Shown here piece by piece: positions 10,890-24,400 of a stretch of DNA of 64,000 bases. Source of the stretch: Tetradesmus obliquus (lineage: Eukaryota; Chlorophyta; Chlorophyceae; Sphaeropleales; Scenedesmaceae); contig CP126202.1 of assembly GCA_030272155.1 (NCBI GenBank), positions 2,852,001-2,916,000 on the forward strand, in the 5' to 3' direction. The notes below the pieces were generated by a model. It did not search any database. It worked only from the letters and a program-made list of their open reading frames with translations, and had not been told where the DNA came from. Both the position numbers and the translations under genes were made by a program. Each line of letters starts with the position of its first letter. The first letter of the stretch is position 1.

Positions 10890-13588
10890 TTATGCTGCCA
10901 CTGCCTTGCGCTGCGAGCGCCGCGGCCGTGTTGCTGCCTCTGCCGCGCGCTGCTGCGGCTGCACACTGCACACCTGCTCTGCACCTGCTGGGGTTGCAGC
11001 GGGCTCATCCGCTGCTGCTGCTGCCGCAGCCTTTGCAGGACTGCCTTTGCTTGCAGGAGTGCGCTTCCCTGCAGGGCTGCCCTTGGCTGGTGATGCCTTG
11101 CCTTTGCTTGCAGATGCTGGTGTCTTGGCTGGTGTGGCGGCAGCCTTGGCTTGCTGGCCGATTGCCACTGGGCTGGACACGCCAGCGGCTTTTGCTGCAG
11201 TTGCATTGGGGAACTCAAAGCTGCCACTGCGGCGGAAGATGCTCACTGGCGCTGGCAGTGGCTGCGGTGGAGGGTGGGGCACCAGCCTGCAGGGCAGCAG
11301 CAGCGCGGCCACACCAGTCAAACACTACAGCTACTCGTCATGGTCACAAGTACACAATGCAACATTGCAGCGAATGTCTGGTTTGGTGACAGCAGACTCA
11401 CACAGCTGTGCTTTCCTTGCGCGCCAGCTGCAAATCACCAAGCGCCATGACCGCAGCAACCCAGAGCACGGTGCGCTGAAGGTGCAATTAAGGTCTCTGG
11501 TTGCTGGTGACTCACGTGAGCGTATGCAGCAGCTTGGCCACAGGCGCTGTGAAATCCAGGGTGTGCCCACTGACCTCCTTCACAAATGTGTGCAGCACCT
11601 GCAGCCATGAGGCAGCAATGTGAGGAGTCAACATGTGTGAGCCAACGTCACTCGTGTGATACGGCAACCGTGCAAGCATATGGAAGGTCAGTTGCTGACA
11701 GCCAAACAGCTACTACATACACAGGACAGCAGCCCACACTTAAAAGAATAGGATCCGCTGTTGCTGCCCACCGTCTGTCCACAACAGCATGCTTGTTGCA
11801 TGATTTTGCATGCAAAGCCGAGCTGACCGCATTGTTTTAAACCTCACCAGCCACGTCACCACAAAGCCGGCAGCAGCTGATGCCGGCAGCAGCTGCAGGA
11901 CATACGCCAGCAAGTAGTATGTGGTGGCTGCCATGGCAGCAGACCGGCTGACAAAGCCAGGCGATGACAGCTCTGCATGACCTGGCAGTGCACCCCAGCT
12001 GTGCAGCAGGGTGTCTGCCAGTAGGCGGCCGCCGCAGCCTGCCAGTGTGCCGAGCAGCAGCGGTGCTGCCACGATGCCTGGGTACAGTTTGACTGCGAGG
12101 TCAACCTGCAAGAAGCACAGCCACACAACACACATACAGCAGCTCAATTAGACACTTGCAGCGTTCACTCAAGCGTTACAGACTATGCCAGGGTATACAA
12201 ATATGCCTTGGCTGCTTTCAGTGTGTGACAGAATATCAGGCAGGTCACTACAGCAGGATGCTGGGCAAAAAGCAGCTTGCAGGAAGCAGTGACACTTGAG
12301 CAGGAGACGTGCGATCCACTACAAACAGCACAATGTCTCCTTAACTTGGTAGCAGGTCAACAAGCATGGCCGTGCTGCTATTGATGAACTAAGCAAAGGC
12401 CCCAGCTGACATTGTGGGTGCGGCTGCAATGCAGTCCAGCAAGGCGCGCTGCAGCAGCTGGCTTGCGCAATGCGCCTCACCCGTGAGACGATCAGCAGCG
12501 CCCTCATCAGTGCAGTGCATGACGCTGCAAACATCTGCAAGTGCAAATCAGCGGCAACAGCAGTAGCAGCAGGTGTGACATCAACAGTCAGGTGTTGTGC
12601 CACTGCTGCTGTTCGTGGATGCCGGCAAGTAAACCCGTCGCTTGTGCACAGCTGCTGGCGTAAACAATGTGGCACTTTAACATGGGCTGCTGACAGGTTG
12701 TTCCTGCTGTCACCTTGATGTACCACTTGTTGAGCAGGTTGTACACCAGCCCTCCAGGGCAGTAGTTGACCAGCCACCTGACGTGACAGCAGCAGATGCG
12801 GAGCATCAGTGGGACACATGTCAGGCAGTCAGCAGTGCCAACACACAGGCGCAGAGAGCGTGCCAGCTGCAGGTGGTTTATGAAGAAACGTCTAAAATCT
12901 GCAGGCGGAGCTGCAATGCTGTGTTGCGCCAGCTGCTGGGTGATTGCTGGCATATTGTGCTGCCACAACAGCTGCAGACGCAGCCTTCTTGAACTCGCTG
13001 CTGCTGCACTGCCCAATATACTGCTGGATTTTGCTTCTAATGACATTTGCACCTACCAGCATACAGTCCAGATGCCGAGCACCTCATTGGTCGCAAAGAA
13101 CGAGAGCTTTGCATGCTGCGGTGCCTGCAGGAAACATACTGTTATGTCAGTTGCTGGCAGTTGCTGTGCTTTCCTGCCAAGAACGTAGTTTGTGCGAAGC
13201 CTATCATCAATGTAGTGAAGTACAGCTGCTGTGCATCACTATGTTAGCGTGGTGCCTTGACCCTTACCATGAGCAGCAGCGCTGAGACCACGCCACCTCC
13301 ATTGCCCCAGAGGAATGTCAGCTGGTCGGGTCACACCACACAGACATGATTTTGTCAGACGAAGGGCAAAATACAAGTATCTGAACGAATCCTCTGACGC
13401 TCTGTGCGTACCACGTAGTGCACAAAGCAGCGGTCCCTGAACTCCTTGGCTGGCAGGGAGCAGAAAAGGCAGTGCCCCGCGAACACGTACGCAAAGGGCA
13501 GCCACTTCCAGAATTCGTTCAATTCAGTGAATCCATCTACAATTTCCCCAGGTATCAGCGTGCGCAGGTCTGTAAGCACTTCAGCCAT
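10890..13588 (-). CDS. TRIC-family trimeric intracellular cation channel
   Basis: Family members form K+-permeable channels in endomembranes that balance charge during calcium release. The first exon (13588 down to 13412) encodes MAEVLTDLRTLIPGEI ... WKWLPFAYVFAGHCLFC and joins in phase to 13321-13268 (LTFLWGNGGGVVSALLLM). Later exons give FATNEVLGIW near 13085, WLVNYCPGGLVYNLLNKWYIK near 12785-12716, a basic helix ALLIVSRVRRIAQA near 12490, and the diagnostic VKLYPGIVAAPLLLGTLAG with the GCGGR turn near 12095-12040, followed by hydrophobic helices to about 11850. The last exon (11305-10890) is an Ala/Lys/Pro-rich tail with AKAAATPAK and RRSQRK, comparable to the basic tails of animal TRICs. 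Exon joins in the middle and before the tail are not resolved; the tail exon's phase did not match my first choice of donor, so a further exon is likely. Confidence 0.75.
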
Positions 13589-14354
13589 CTTTGCAGTGTC
13601 AACAACGTGTGCCCACCCGGGCTATCGATGCGCTGCACCATCAATAAAAAGCACTCTTCAGCGCATCTCAACTCCTACACATCGGTGTCAAGTGTGCCAT
13701 CACGACGTTCAGACCTAGACCCTGTGGTATAAACATTGGGTTACACATTGACCACTGCTATATAAAGAAAGTTGCCGATTGCATACATTACAAGCATTGA
13801 AGCACAATGCAACATCATGCATACTCACATAGCTAGACGGCGCCCCCAGGCCATCATGGCTGCTTCAACTTCAGACTCTATTGCTGCTGCTCCTTCTACT
13901 TGTTCTAGTATTACCTGCAAACAAAACAAAACCTGGTCAGTGCTGTTCCCAGTAGCCACGATGCCTGGGGGGAACGAGCACTGACGGTCTTCTGCTCCTT
14001 TGTAGCCTTTATAGCCTGAGGTAGCCCTGGTGTAGTGTTGTCAGTGACACTCTCAGGTCGTCACTTTCAGCACAGGCGTGTAGATTGGATGCTGTTGGCC
14101 CCGCGAATTTGACTAGCAACAATGCACGTTCGAGCTGAACTTTATCCAAGATCCCGCTGACAGAACAATCAAACACACGAGCCACGTTACACAGCACAGA
14201 CTACAACAGCGCCATCAGCGGCAACATGCAGTCAGGCTGACAATGCTGCAACCTGTTGCAATCACACACAGCTCCCACCAACCCAAAGAAGTAGCTCAAC
14301 CATCAACCAGGCATCAACACAACACAGTGCTTGCTCAGCGCACTTGTGCCCAAA
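13589..14354. other. Intergenic: TRIC promoter side and ATM 3' flank
   Basis: Both neighbours are on the minus strand. The segment holds the ATM 3' untranslated region and the presumed TRIC promoter. A TTACA (TGTAA on the minus strand) at 14187-14191, about 164 bases past the ATM stop, is a candidate poly(A) signal. No coding exon is supported. Confidence 0.5.
14187..14191 (-). terminator. Candidate poly(A) signal for ATM
   Basis: TGTAA on the minus strand, about 164 bases downstream of the ATM stop codon. Supported only by motif and position. Confidence 0.35.
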
Positions 14355-16251
14355 TCACTGCCAGGCAGCCCAGCCCACAAACATGCGGCACAGCCTGTCA
14401 GGGTCTTGTGCGCTCTGCAGCCACTTGCCAACCTGCGCAGCAACACTCATCGCCACGCCACCCTCCACATCCTGCCCCTCCAGCTTCTGCTTCACCCTCA
14501 GCACTGCCCTCTCCGCATCCGCATTCCCAATTGCTGCTGCACCGCTTCCTGCAGGACCGCCCGCGCTGCTCGCTGCACCACTCGACGCAGCAGCAGCGCC
14601 AGCTGCTGGTCCTGCAGGCGTCGCAGCAGCAGCGCCGCCGCCGTCTGCTGCTATGGGGTCCTGCTGCCGCCGCTGCGCCTTTACGGGTGTCATCTGCCAC
14701 TTGTACATAGGGTCATGCAGCACCACCTCCACCACTGTCAGCAGAGCCTCTTTGTGGCTGCGCAGTGCCTGCAAGCAGCAGGGAGAGATGCAGCATAGCG
14801 GCAGCAGCGGTTTGTGTGCGCATGAATGTCAAGTGTCTTGTGATTGTGCATCGAAAAACCACTGCACAAGCCTGACCTAGCAACCGCTGAGCATGGTTTT
14901 GTCAGAAAAGCAGCGCATACCGCATCATCCACATCCCAGCCCCACCCACGCAACAATGCCATATGTGATTTCACCAAAGAGCAAGACTCTCTGCTGTCCC
15001 ATGTGCAGAACCAAACCAACCCAGCCCCTAAAGCATGCTACATGATCATCTTGCCGCCGCACCTGCAGCGTTGTCTCGCAGCAGCGCCGGAAGGTTCCCT
15101 CCAGGCCTGCTGCGCCCATGCCGTCAACCACGTTGGCCGTCAGCCGGAACGGCACGCGCTCCGGGGTGGACAGGAACATGCCCTGCTCGAAGGCAATGCC
15201 CAGGTCGATGTGCAGCACCTGCACAGCGTATAAAACGATTGAAACACGCATTATACCTGCTTTCCGCCAAAGCGTCGCACCTCTGCAGTGGTTCAATCAA
15301 CCAGCACTGCCAGCAAGCAACGCCTCACTTGCAGCTGCGCAACAGCAGCCCTAACCAGCAGCACAAAGCACAGCCCCACCTCTGCAGTGGCCAGATCTAC
15401 CAGCACGTTGTTCAGGTGCCTATCACCAAGTCCGATCACTGCCCCAGCCATGCTGTTGACGGCGGTGCTGCGCGTGTAGGCGGTGCGCGCGGTGAACCAG
15501 GCCGACGGCTGCGGGAAGAGCTCCAGGAAGAAGTTGTGGAACACGGGCGGGAAGTGCGCCATGCACTGCGAACAAGGGTGTGAAACTGAGTTGGAACATG
15601 GGTGTGAAGTTGAGTCCAACAATCAACATCAGTAAACACTCCAGTCCCAACATCCATTGATATGTACAAGCTGTGCATGCGTGGTTGTGCGTGAGCAAGC
15701 CACACAAAACCAGCAAGCAGCGCCAAACAAACATACCAGGTGTTTCTGCCCGGCCCGAATTGCAACAACATTAACACTAATCTACACAGCCGCATCCCAC
15801 TCACGTAGAGCAGGTTGTCCTTCAGCTGCTCAGGCTTGGAGCTGTGCATGCGCTGGTGACACTCGAACCACGTCATGTTGCCGGGCTTGCGGTACCTGCA
15901 CGCAGCAACAGCACCAGCCACTGGTCCATTTAGCAATACCATTGCACAGCAAATTCTTGGAGTCTTTGATAATCAAACAGACATTGGCAGACACTGGCTG
16001 TGATGATCGGCACAATCATGCAGCTAACAGCAGCTGCAGCAGTTGACGCTAGAGTACTATTGCAACACAGCGCTAAGCGCCGTTCTAATAATTTTGACTT
16101 GCAAGGTCATTTCTGCTCATGCATTTGCTAATCCGTACCGTGCGCATGCGCCGCCCTCCTTCATGGCTCCCTCTGAGAGGTAGTCGCCCACTGGCTGCGT
16201 GCCGTCCACCCACTGCACCACGCCCACCTTGGGGCTGCACGGCACCACCCT

Positions 16252-16309
<58 letters not shown>

Positions 16310-16599
16310 TGTAAGCAGTAGTCAACAGGTGGTGTCTGCAGGAATGCCGTCCACCCACTGCACAACGCCCACCTTGGGGCGGCATGGCACCACCCTGCAG
16401 CAGCAGCAGCAGCACCAGCAGCAGCAGCGAGCACGCGTTTCAGCACAAGAAGCCAACTCCGCTGCACCATGCCCACCTTGGGGCTGCACGGCACCACCCT
16501 GGCAGCAGCAGTCGCAGCAGCAGCAGCGAGCAGGCGTTTCAGCACAAGCAGCCAACCTCACTGCACCACGCCCACCTTGGGGCTGCACGGCACCACCCT

Positions 16600-16634
<35 letters not shown>

Positions 16635-16923
16635 GCAGCAGCAGCAGCAGCGAGCAGGCGATTCAGCACAAGAAGCCAACCCCACTGAAACACGCAACTT
16701 TGGGGCTGCACGGCACCACCCTGGAGCAGCAGCAGCAGCAGCAGCAGCAGTAGTGAGCAGGCAGTGTCTGCACAAGAAGCCAACCCCACTGCACCACGCC
16801 AACTTTGGGGCTGCACGGCACCACCCTGGCAGCAGCAGCAGCAGCAGCAGCAGTGAGCAGACGTTGCAGCACAAGAAGCCAACCCCACTGCACCACGCCC
16901 ACCTTGGGGCTGCACGGCACAAC

Positions 16924-16962
<39 letters not shown>

Positions 16963-18406
16963 GAGCAGACGTTGCAGCACAAGAAGCCAACCCCACTGCA
17001 CCACGCCCACCTTGGGGCTGCACGGCACCACCCTGGCAGCAGCAGTAGCAGCAGCAGCAGACAGTAAGTATACGTGCCAAGCTGGCGCTGTCCGCCAACA
17101 CTGTCTCCTCTGGCTGCAGCCGGCTGCTGATGCTGGCGGCTCTGGCATTGATATACGCGTTGCAACATATTGAAATGGTGATGTAGCACTGACGTGTTGG
17201 TAATCACAAATCAAACTAGCAAAGGAAAAAGATGATTGCAGTTCAGTCACCAGTAACATGCCCACCTGTATGTGCGCAGGCTGAGCTGGCGCTGCTGGCT
17301 TGCAGGGCTGCTGCTGAGCAGGTCGTTGATGAGCCCGAAGAACTGCTGCATGACGGCGTCCTGGCGCAGGTCGTCGTTGCCTGACTTGACGAGCTGCTTT
17401 TGCAAGTTTCCGGCCGAGTCGGTGGTTCGAACCACCATCGGCACGTTGATGCCGCCGGGGAGGTCCACGACGCTGTCGACCTCTGTCACGTGCGGTATAT
17501 CCTGTAAACACATTTGTATGGCACAGCAGCAGCAATGTGTGCTCTCCTGTGTCCTCCCAGCATATCCATGGCACAAGATTCAGTCAGCAAGAGGCTGGGG
17601 TTGCTTCAACAGCAGCAGCGTTCACTGCTGCTGTTTGACAGTAGAACAAAGATGCAGCCAGCCAGCCTCACCTCGTAGCGACAGCTAGGGTCCAGTGGCA
17701 GGTTGATGCAGATGGGCGGCGCGTGCTGCACAGCCAGCAGCCGCCGCCGCACACTGCCCGGCAAGGCCACCTGCTTCTGTAGCACGCGTCCCTGCGCGTT
17801 GCGCGGCACCTTCACTGCCTTTTCGAGCTCGATGAACACCTGGACCTGTAATAAAAACAGAGCAAGAAACAGAAAGTGTGCAACTCTGAGCTGTACCTGT
17901 ACTGTTTAGGCATTCATGCAGCTGATCAGCAGCTGAGTGCTCCAGTCCAGGATGCTGCTGCTGTTCGGCTCATCCAAACAGGCAATGCTGCAAGTGCTAC
18001 AGAGCCACTGCCTGCATCATCACCTGTGTGACCATGTCATCAATGGCCTGCGTGAAGCGGAAGGTGGTGTGGCTGGCTGACAGTAATGCCTCATACAACA
18101 CAACAGGCAGTGCTGAAATCACAACAGAGTTACTAACTGCCTGTATCATCACCTGTGTGACCATGTCATCAATGGCCTGTGTGAAGCCGGGGGGCCATCT
18201 ACCCCAAAAACATCATCATCACCATACTTGATCATTCAGTCCCCAGCAACAATGTCCATATCTCGCCCCATGCAAAACATATGTTTTAGCCATCACCTGT
18301 GTGACCATGTCATCAATGGCCTGCATGAAGCCCAGGGGCCCCTTGCCCCGCAGCTCCTCCAGCAGCGACGCAGCAGCAGCAGCCTTGCCCTGGTCGGTCT
18401 GCACCT

Positions 18407-18462
<56 letters not shown>

Positions 18463-21400
18463 GAGACTGGCAGAAGCAACACGTACAAACCAGGTAGCTG
18501 ACGTGCTGGCAGCAGCAGCAGCAGCTGCAGCTGCATCTTTACAGTTGAGCATCTTCACTTTAGGGCTGGTAGCAGCAGCAGCAGGTTGATCCTGGGAGCA
18601 GTTTAGTACACAATCACCAGGTGATCAACCCTACCTGAGCGCCTCCATCCACGTCTCCGTTCCTCAGCGCAATGAGCGAGTACAGGGTGTGGTAGGGGTG
18701 CTCGCGCATCAGCCTGCTCAGCGCTGTCTTCAGCACAGCCTGCAGCAGCAGCAGCAGCAGGAGCAGCAACAGCAGCACAGCGGTGAGAAAGGGTCTCAGG
18801 CAGTGCTGTGTTCTTCACAAGGATATAACATCCATCTCTGTACAATCTTTGATTATGGCAACCACCCAGGAATGCAGCAACAAGGACATAAAATGTAGGC
18901 TCAAAACTAGCAACAAGCACATGTGCTGTTGCTGCTGTCCAGCCATCACACCATCTGTTCCACCAGCCGCACAAACTTTGCCCTGAGCATCTAGCGAACA
19001 CCTAGCAACAATGTCATGTAACAACAAGTAACAACGTCATATGACATGTCACGTGTCACTTGCCTGAAAATAGCCCTCGCTGCTGTCCAGGCGCGAGGCC
19101 ATTTGGTACACCAGCGGCGCAAATCTGGCGCTGGGCACGCTGCTGAACAAACAGCAGCATTGTCATGCGACTACAAATAACACTGTCATGTAGCATGTAA
19201 CGGTGCCAAGTAACACACCACAGTGTCACTCACCTGAAAGGAGCCCTCGCTGCTGTCCAGGCGTGAGGCCTTTTGGTACACCAGCGGCGCAAATCTGGCT
19301 GCGCTGGGCACGCTGCTGAACAAACAGCAGCATTGTCATGCGACTACAAATAACACATGGTAGGAGGTGTGAAGGCGCATGGGGTATCCTCATCGTCACA
19401 CACACCCCCTCCCTTAACTTACGCGGGTGGCGAGTTTTAACACACCACGCGTAGCTCATTCATTCATTCATTCACAAATAACACTGTCATGTAACATGTA
19501 ACAGTGCCGAATAACACATCACATTGTAACTCACCTGAAAGGAGCCCTCACTGCTGTCCAGGCGTGAGGCCATTTGGTACACTAGCGGCACAAACTTGGC
19601 GCTGGGTACGCTGCTGAACACGTCACCCAGGGCGCCGTTCACGCTGGCGTCACTGCTCAGCTTGAACCACAGCCCACACAGCCGGTACACCACCTGGCGA
19701 ACAGATTTGAAGGATAGCAGTAGGGACAGGGCAGCAAATGGAAACATGCACTGGTTAGGAGCGGGGCGCCAGAGCGGCTTCAACAAATATTGAACGCAAA
19801 TGTGTTCTTGCAAAGCCAAAGCAAGTATGCAGGTGGCACCGGTGCTCGTATCCTGCACATGCAAGCAAACCCGCGGCAAGCTCACAGACCAGAGTAACAG
19901 CCAGCACCCTAAGGGTCCCAACCCCTCCGGCTCCCAGTCATACCTGCAGGTCGTGTGTGTTGCCAGTCGCAATGCACAGCCGGTAGCTGCTCAGCGCAGT
20001 GCGCAAGCACGCCGCGCGATTCGCCTCCACCTGCTGCACGATCTCCTTGTCAGCAATGACCTGGCGCTGCATGCCTGCATTGCGGTTTAGCTGCTTGATC
20101 TCAGCCTGAACCGCCTGCGAGCCCTGCTTGGCTGGAGGCAGCCGCCTGAGCTCCTGAGCACGCTGCAAAATGGCCCTCCAGACGCCTTCTTTGTATTCCA
20201 GCACCTGCTTCTGCTTCTGCCATTCAGGGGATGCCATCTGCGCTTCAATCTCTTTGAAGCGCTGGTCTGCGTACGAGGCGAGCTGGAAGTACACTCCGCA
20301 GTGCAGGCGAGAGAGCTCGGAGTGAGCATGCGAGTCTGCTACGTCAGCCGCGGCACCCTGCTGCTGCTGCTGAGCGATCGCTGCCGCTGCTTTGAAAGCA
20401 CTCAATGCGCTGTCGCCGCTGCTGCTGAACTGCCCTGCTGCCATCCACTGCCCAGCAAGGGCCTGTGCACGCATCAGCGCTATTGGCAGCCGCTCGCTGC
20501 TGCTGCTGACTTGCTGTCCTTGCTGCTGCTGCTGCTGGCTTTGCAGGGCAGCCACGAGTGCCTGCAGCTCCCTGAAAGCTGGCAGCTGCTGCCCCTGCTG
20601 CCACTTCAGCTGCACATTCTCCAGCAGCCAAGGAGCTTCAGGTGCCACTAGCTTCTGTAGCCAACCCCTCAATCGCTGCTGCTGCTGCTGCACTCTGCCA
20701 GTATCTCCACTCAGCAGTTGCATCTGCCAACCAGCAGTCGCACTGCTGCCGCCAGCAGCCGCACATGCCTGCTGCAGCAACTGCTGCAGCTGGTTCAAAG
20801 CAGCCAGCGCAAAGTTGGCTTGCCCTGCCTTGCGTGCTGTGCGTGCATGTGCCTGCAATGTGAGAGCTAGAGCATCAGGCCTGCCTAATACTTTGGTCAA
20901 AGCACCTTGCAGTGACAGCAGCTGGTCAGCAAGCTGAAACCTTGAGACTCTCAGCAGCTCTGCTGTTGCTGAGCCACCACCAGGTATCCAATCAGCACCA
21001 AGCAGGTGCTGCAGCAACTGCTCGGCATCTCCTGCTGCTGCTGCACTCGGCTCTACACTGCCGCCTCTGCTGCCAGCCCTTGCTGCTGCTGCTGCTATGC
21101 TGCGCTGGCTCGCTGCAACAGCAGCCTGCTTCCTAGCCCAGCCTAGCCCCTGCTGCAGCATATGCAGCATCCGCAGCTGCACCAGCAGCGGATTCACTGC
21201 TGCCGCGCTCTGGGTACTGCTCCTGGACAGCTGCAGCACACACTCATGCCTCGCATTCGGCACACTCGCTGTAAACCCCTCTAAATCCTTACTCTGCAGG
21301 GCCTGTAGTGCCGCCAGCACTGCTGCATTGAAGCTTGACTGCGCTGATGAGTCAGCAGACTTGACTGCTGCAGCTGCTGCTGCTGCGAGGCCACCCGTGC

Positions 21401-24400
21401 CTCCTGCTGCTGCTGCTGTGCTATCTGCTAGGAGGCTGTCTGCTACCCCCCAGTCTGACAGTCGCCATGCAAGCTCGCACTGCATGTCCAGCAGCTGCTG
21501 CTGCTGCTGCCTCTGCTGCTGCTGCTGCCGCTGCATGGCTGCACCATAAGGTGCGCTTGCCTGCATCGCCCCTCCTCCTCCTATTGCTGCTGCTGCTGCT
21601 GCTGCCAGGCATTGTTGTGCTGTTGCCTGGCAGCCCAAGTGCTGCAGCGCCACGAGCACACCTGCAGGACACATGAGCAGCAGGCAATGTGTGGCTGCTT
21701 GAACAGGCACGACAGGCATGCATCTGTGATACACTGTAGTACAACAGTGCAGCACAAAGGGCTCTGCTGGCAAAGCATGGCACATATAGTTTACAATTAC
21801 ACATATTGTTGCACAATGTCTGCTGCAGCATTGTGTGGTGCCAGCTGGGCATAGCACATCGCTGAAAGAGAGATCTCCCTACCTGTGTTGCCTTGTGCCA
21901 GGTGCTGCAGCTGCTGCGGCTGCACTGCAGCTGCTTGCAGCAAAGCATCCTCTGCCCCCAGCACCTTGGCCCACAGCTGCTCATGCTGCAGCAGATGCAG
22001 CTGACTTGCAGGACTGCTGAAGGCTGCTGCTACTGCATAAATCCCATCCGGCTCATTCACATTGCTGTACAGATCTAGCAGCATTGATTCCAGCTGCTGC
22101 TTCTGCTGCTGCGCGGCTGAGGTGCTGGACCCGAGCTCTTGCAGCTGCTGTTCTGCTGCACCTGCTGTTATACTGCCAAGTCCTGCAAGCTGCTGCAGCT
22201 GCTGCAGGTGCTGCAGCTGCACTCCGCCTGCTGCCTCTGCATCCGCTGCTGCAGGATTCAGCGCGAGCTTTCCGTACTGCTCTTCGCACCAATGCTCTAT
22301 GTACAGCAGCGCAGTGAAGTACGCCTTGCAGGAAAGCGCAGCAGCAGCAACTGACAGGTAATCGAGGTGCACGCAGTAGCAGCGCTGCCAGGCAGCTGCA
22401 GGAGGCGGGTTCTGCGTGCCTGGCGGGGCGAGCATCGCAGTCCGATGCACGATTCGCGCATGCTCCAGGCAGTTCAGCAGCACGCTCATGCCACGCACAT
22501 CTACCCCAGTGCCTCCATCGCAGCTGCTACCATTGTAGCTGTCGCTGCTGGGGTTGCTGCAGCCAAAGCTAGAGCTGCCAGGTAATGGCGGCACCCTGCT
22601 GCTGCTGCTGCAGCCTAGCTGCAGACCTTCTGTGATCGCTGCTCCTAGCCGTGCTGACAGGCCCACACTGCCAATGCCAGGCAGATCTACTCCACTGCCA
22701 TCTGAAGTACAGAGAGCCAGCAGCGCATGTGGCAGCAGCAACTCTGCAAGCCCTGGCCGAAGTGCTGCAGCATCTGCCAGCAGCTGCAGCAGAGAGCTGC
22801 CTGCTGCTGCATCTTGCGCTGCACTGCATGCTGCGAGCAGTGCACTGCACAATTCACACAGCCAGCTGTTAAAGGGCTTGCTGGTGGGGCTCCAGAGTGC
22901 GGAAGAGGTTGCTGCTGTCAGTGCCTGCACTGCTGCCTCACGGTCAACGTCCTGGTTGATGTTTGACTGAGAAGACTTGTCAGCAAAGACTGACAGGTAG
23001 CTGCACAGCAGCGCCAAGCTACTGCTGGAGCCGCCTGCATCAAATGCTGCACCTGCTGCTGCTTTGGCTGTGCTGTCCTGCAAGCTCTTGAGCTCTGCTG
23101 CTGCTTCGGGCGTTGCCAGCAGCCTGCTCAGCGTTGACTGAGCAACAGCAACCACTCGAGGCTGCGGGTCAAACAAGCACTCCACCAGATGCTGCAGAAC
23201 GGCACGCATGGGGAATGCCGTGCGCTCTGCAAGGCGCTGCCTGCTGTCACTGCTGCTGCCGCTGCTGCTGCCATCTGCTGCAGCAGCTGCTGCGTCAAAC
23301 GTTATAACGTTAGGGTCAACCGGTCCTGCAATCGCCAGCAGCTGTCCTGCAAGCTCTGTCACACCCCGGTCCCCTAGCTGCGTCCCTAGCTTCGCAAGCT
23401 TAAATGCTGCTGCTACCACTGCCGGATCTACTCTGGACTGATGTGCGGTGCCTGCTGCTGCTACCCCTCCTGCTGCTGCTGCTGCTGGTGTTGAGCCAGC
23501 GCCTGCACTGTCCGTACTGCTTGCTCTCTTGCTGCTGCTGGCGCTGGCTCTTCCTGCATTCTCACCGCTAGTTTGACCAGGGCTGTCTAGGTACAGCTCT
23601 GCTGCGCCAAGCTGCAGCTGCGCTGTGATGGCATGTATCAGCCGCTGCCTGCTGCTTGCTGCCATGCCTGCTGCCCGCTGCTCAAACTGCACCACCTGCT
23701 GAGGCAGCCTCAGGCCTTTCCGCAGCTGCTGCTGCAGCGCAACCGGCCCTGCTAGCACACGCAGCGGGGGCAGCAGGTCCAAAGTTTGAACCACATGCAG
23801 CAGCGGCTGCGGAGGGTTTAACAATAGGGCCAGCAGCAGTGCAACCGGCGGCAAGTCGGCTGGTAGGTCTACTGCTGCAGTACTGCTGCTGACTGCGGCG
23901 CTGCTGAATGTTCCTGCAAGCAGTGGCTGCAGGGGTAAGCTGTTGACCGGGCCAGCCCACAGCAGCAGCTGCTGCTGGAGCTGCTTCGCAGCTGCTGCTC
24001 GCTCAACGCACTGCACTAAGCTCGCTACTGTAGGCGGCAGCAGCTCCTCAAGCAGGCCGACTGCCAGCTGCTGCTGCTGCAGCTTCTGCTCCTGCTCTGC
24101 TTTCGCTGCTGCTTTGGCCTCTTTGCTGGCTGCCTTTGCAGCAGCTGGCAGCTCCACATCGGCACTGGCAGCTGCATACAGGATGTTGTGCAGGATTATC
24201 TGCAGCAGCATGCAGCAATGGGGCTGCAGAGCTGGCATGTGCACAAGCTGCAGCAGCATGCTGACAAGGTAGCGCGCTAGGGCAGGGGATGCTGCTTCGC
24301 TTCGGTCCAGCAGATGCATGAGAGCCTCCAGCTGACCCAGGCGCTGCAGCTTGTGCATGGGGTGGCCTGCTGCTGCGATGTTCCTGCAAGCAGCAGAATG

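Noticed and set aside
16322-17574. Long minus-strand open frames with Cys-rich CCCCCC and VVPCSPK repeats
   Set aside because: They arise from reading CTG tracts in one frame through the acceptor array. Frames differ between units and the segment lies between two ATM kinase exons that must be spliced together.
21097-23960. Several + strand frames rich in Ser/Cys/Ala opposite ATM exons
   Set aside because: They are antisense shadows of CTG/GCT-rich coding sequence; the minus strand carries recognisable ATM FAT motifs.
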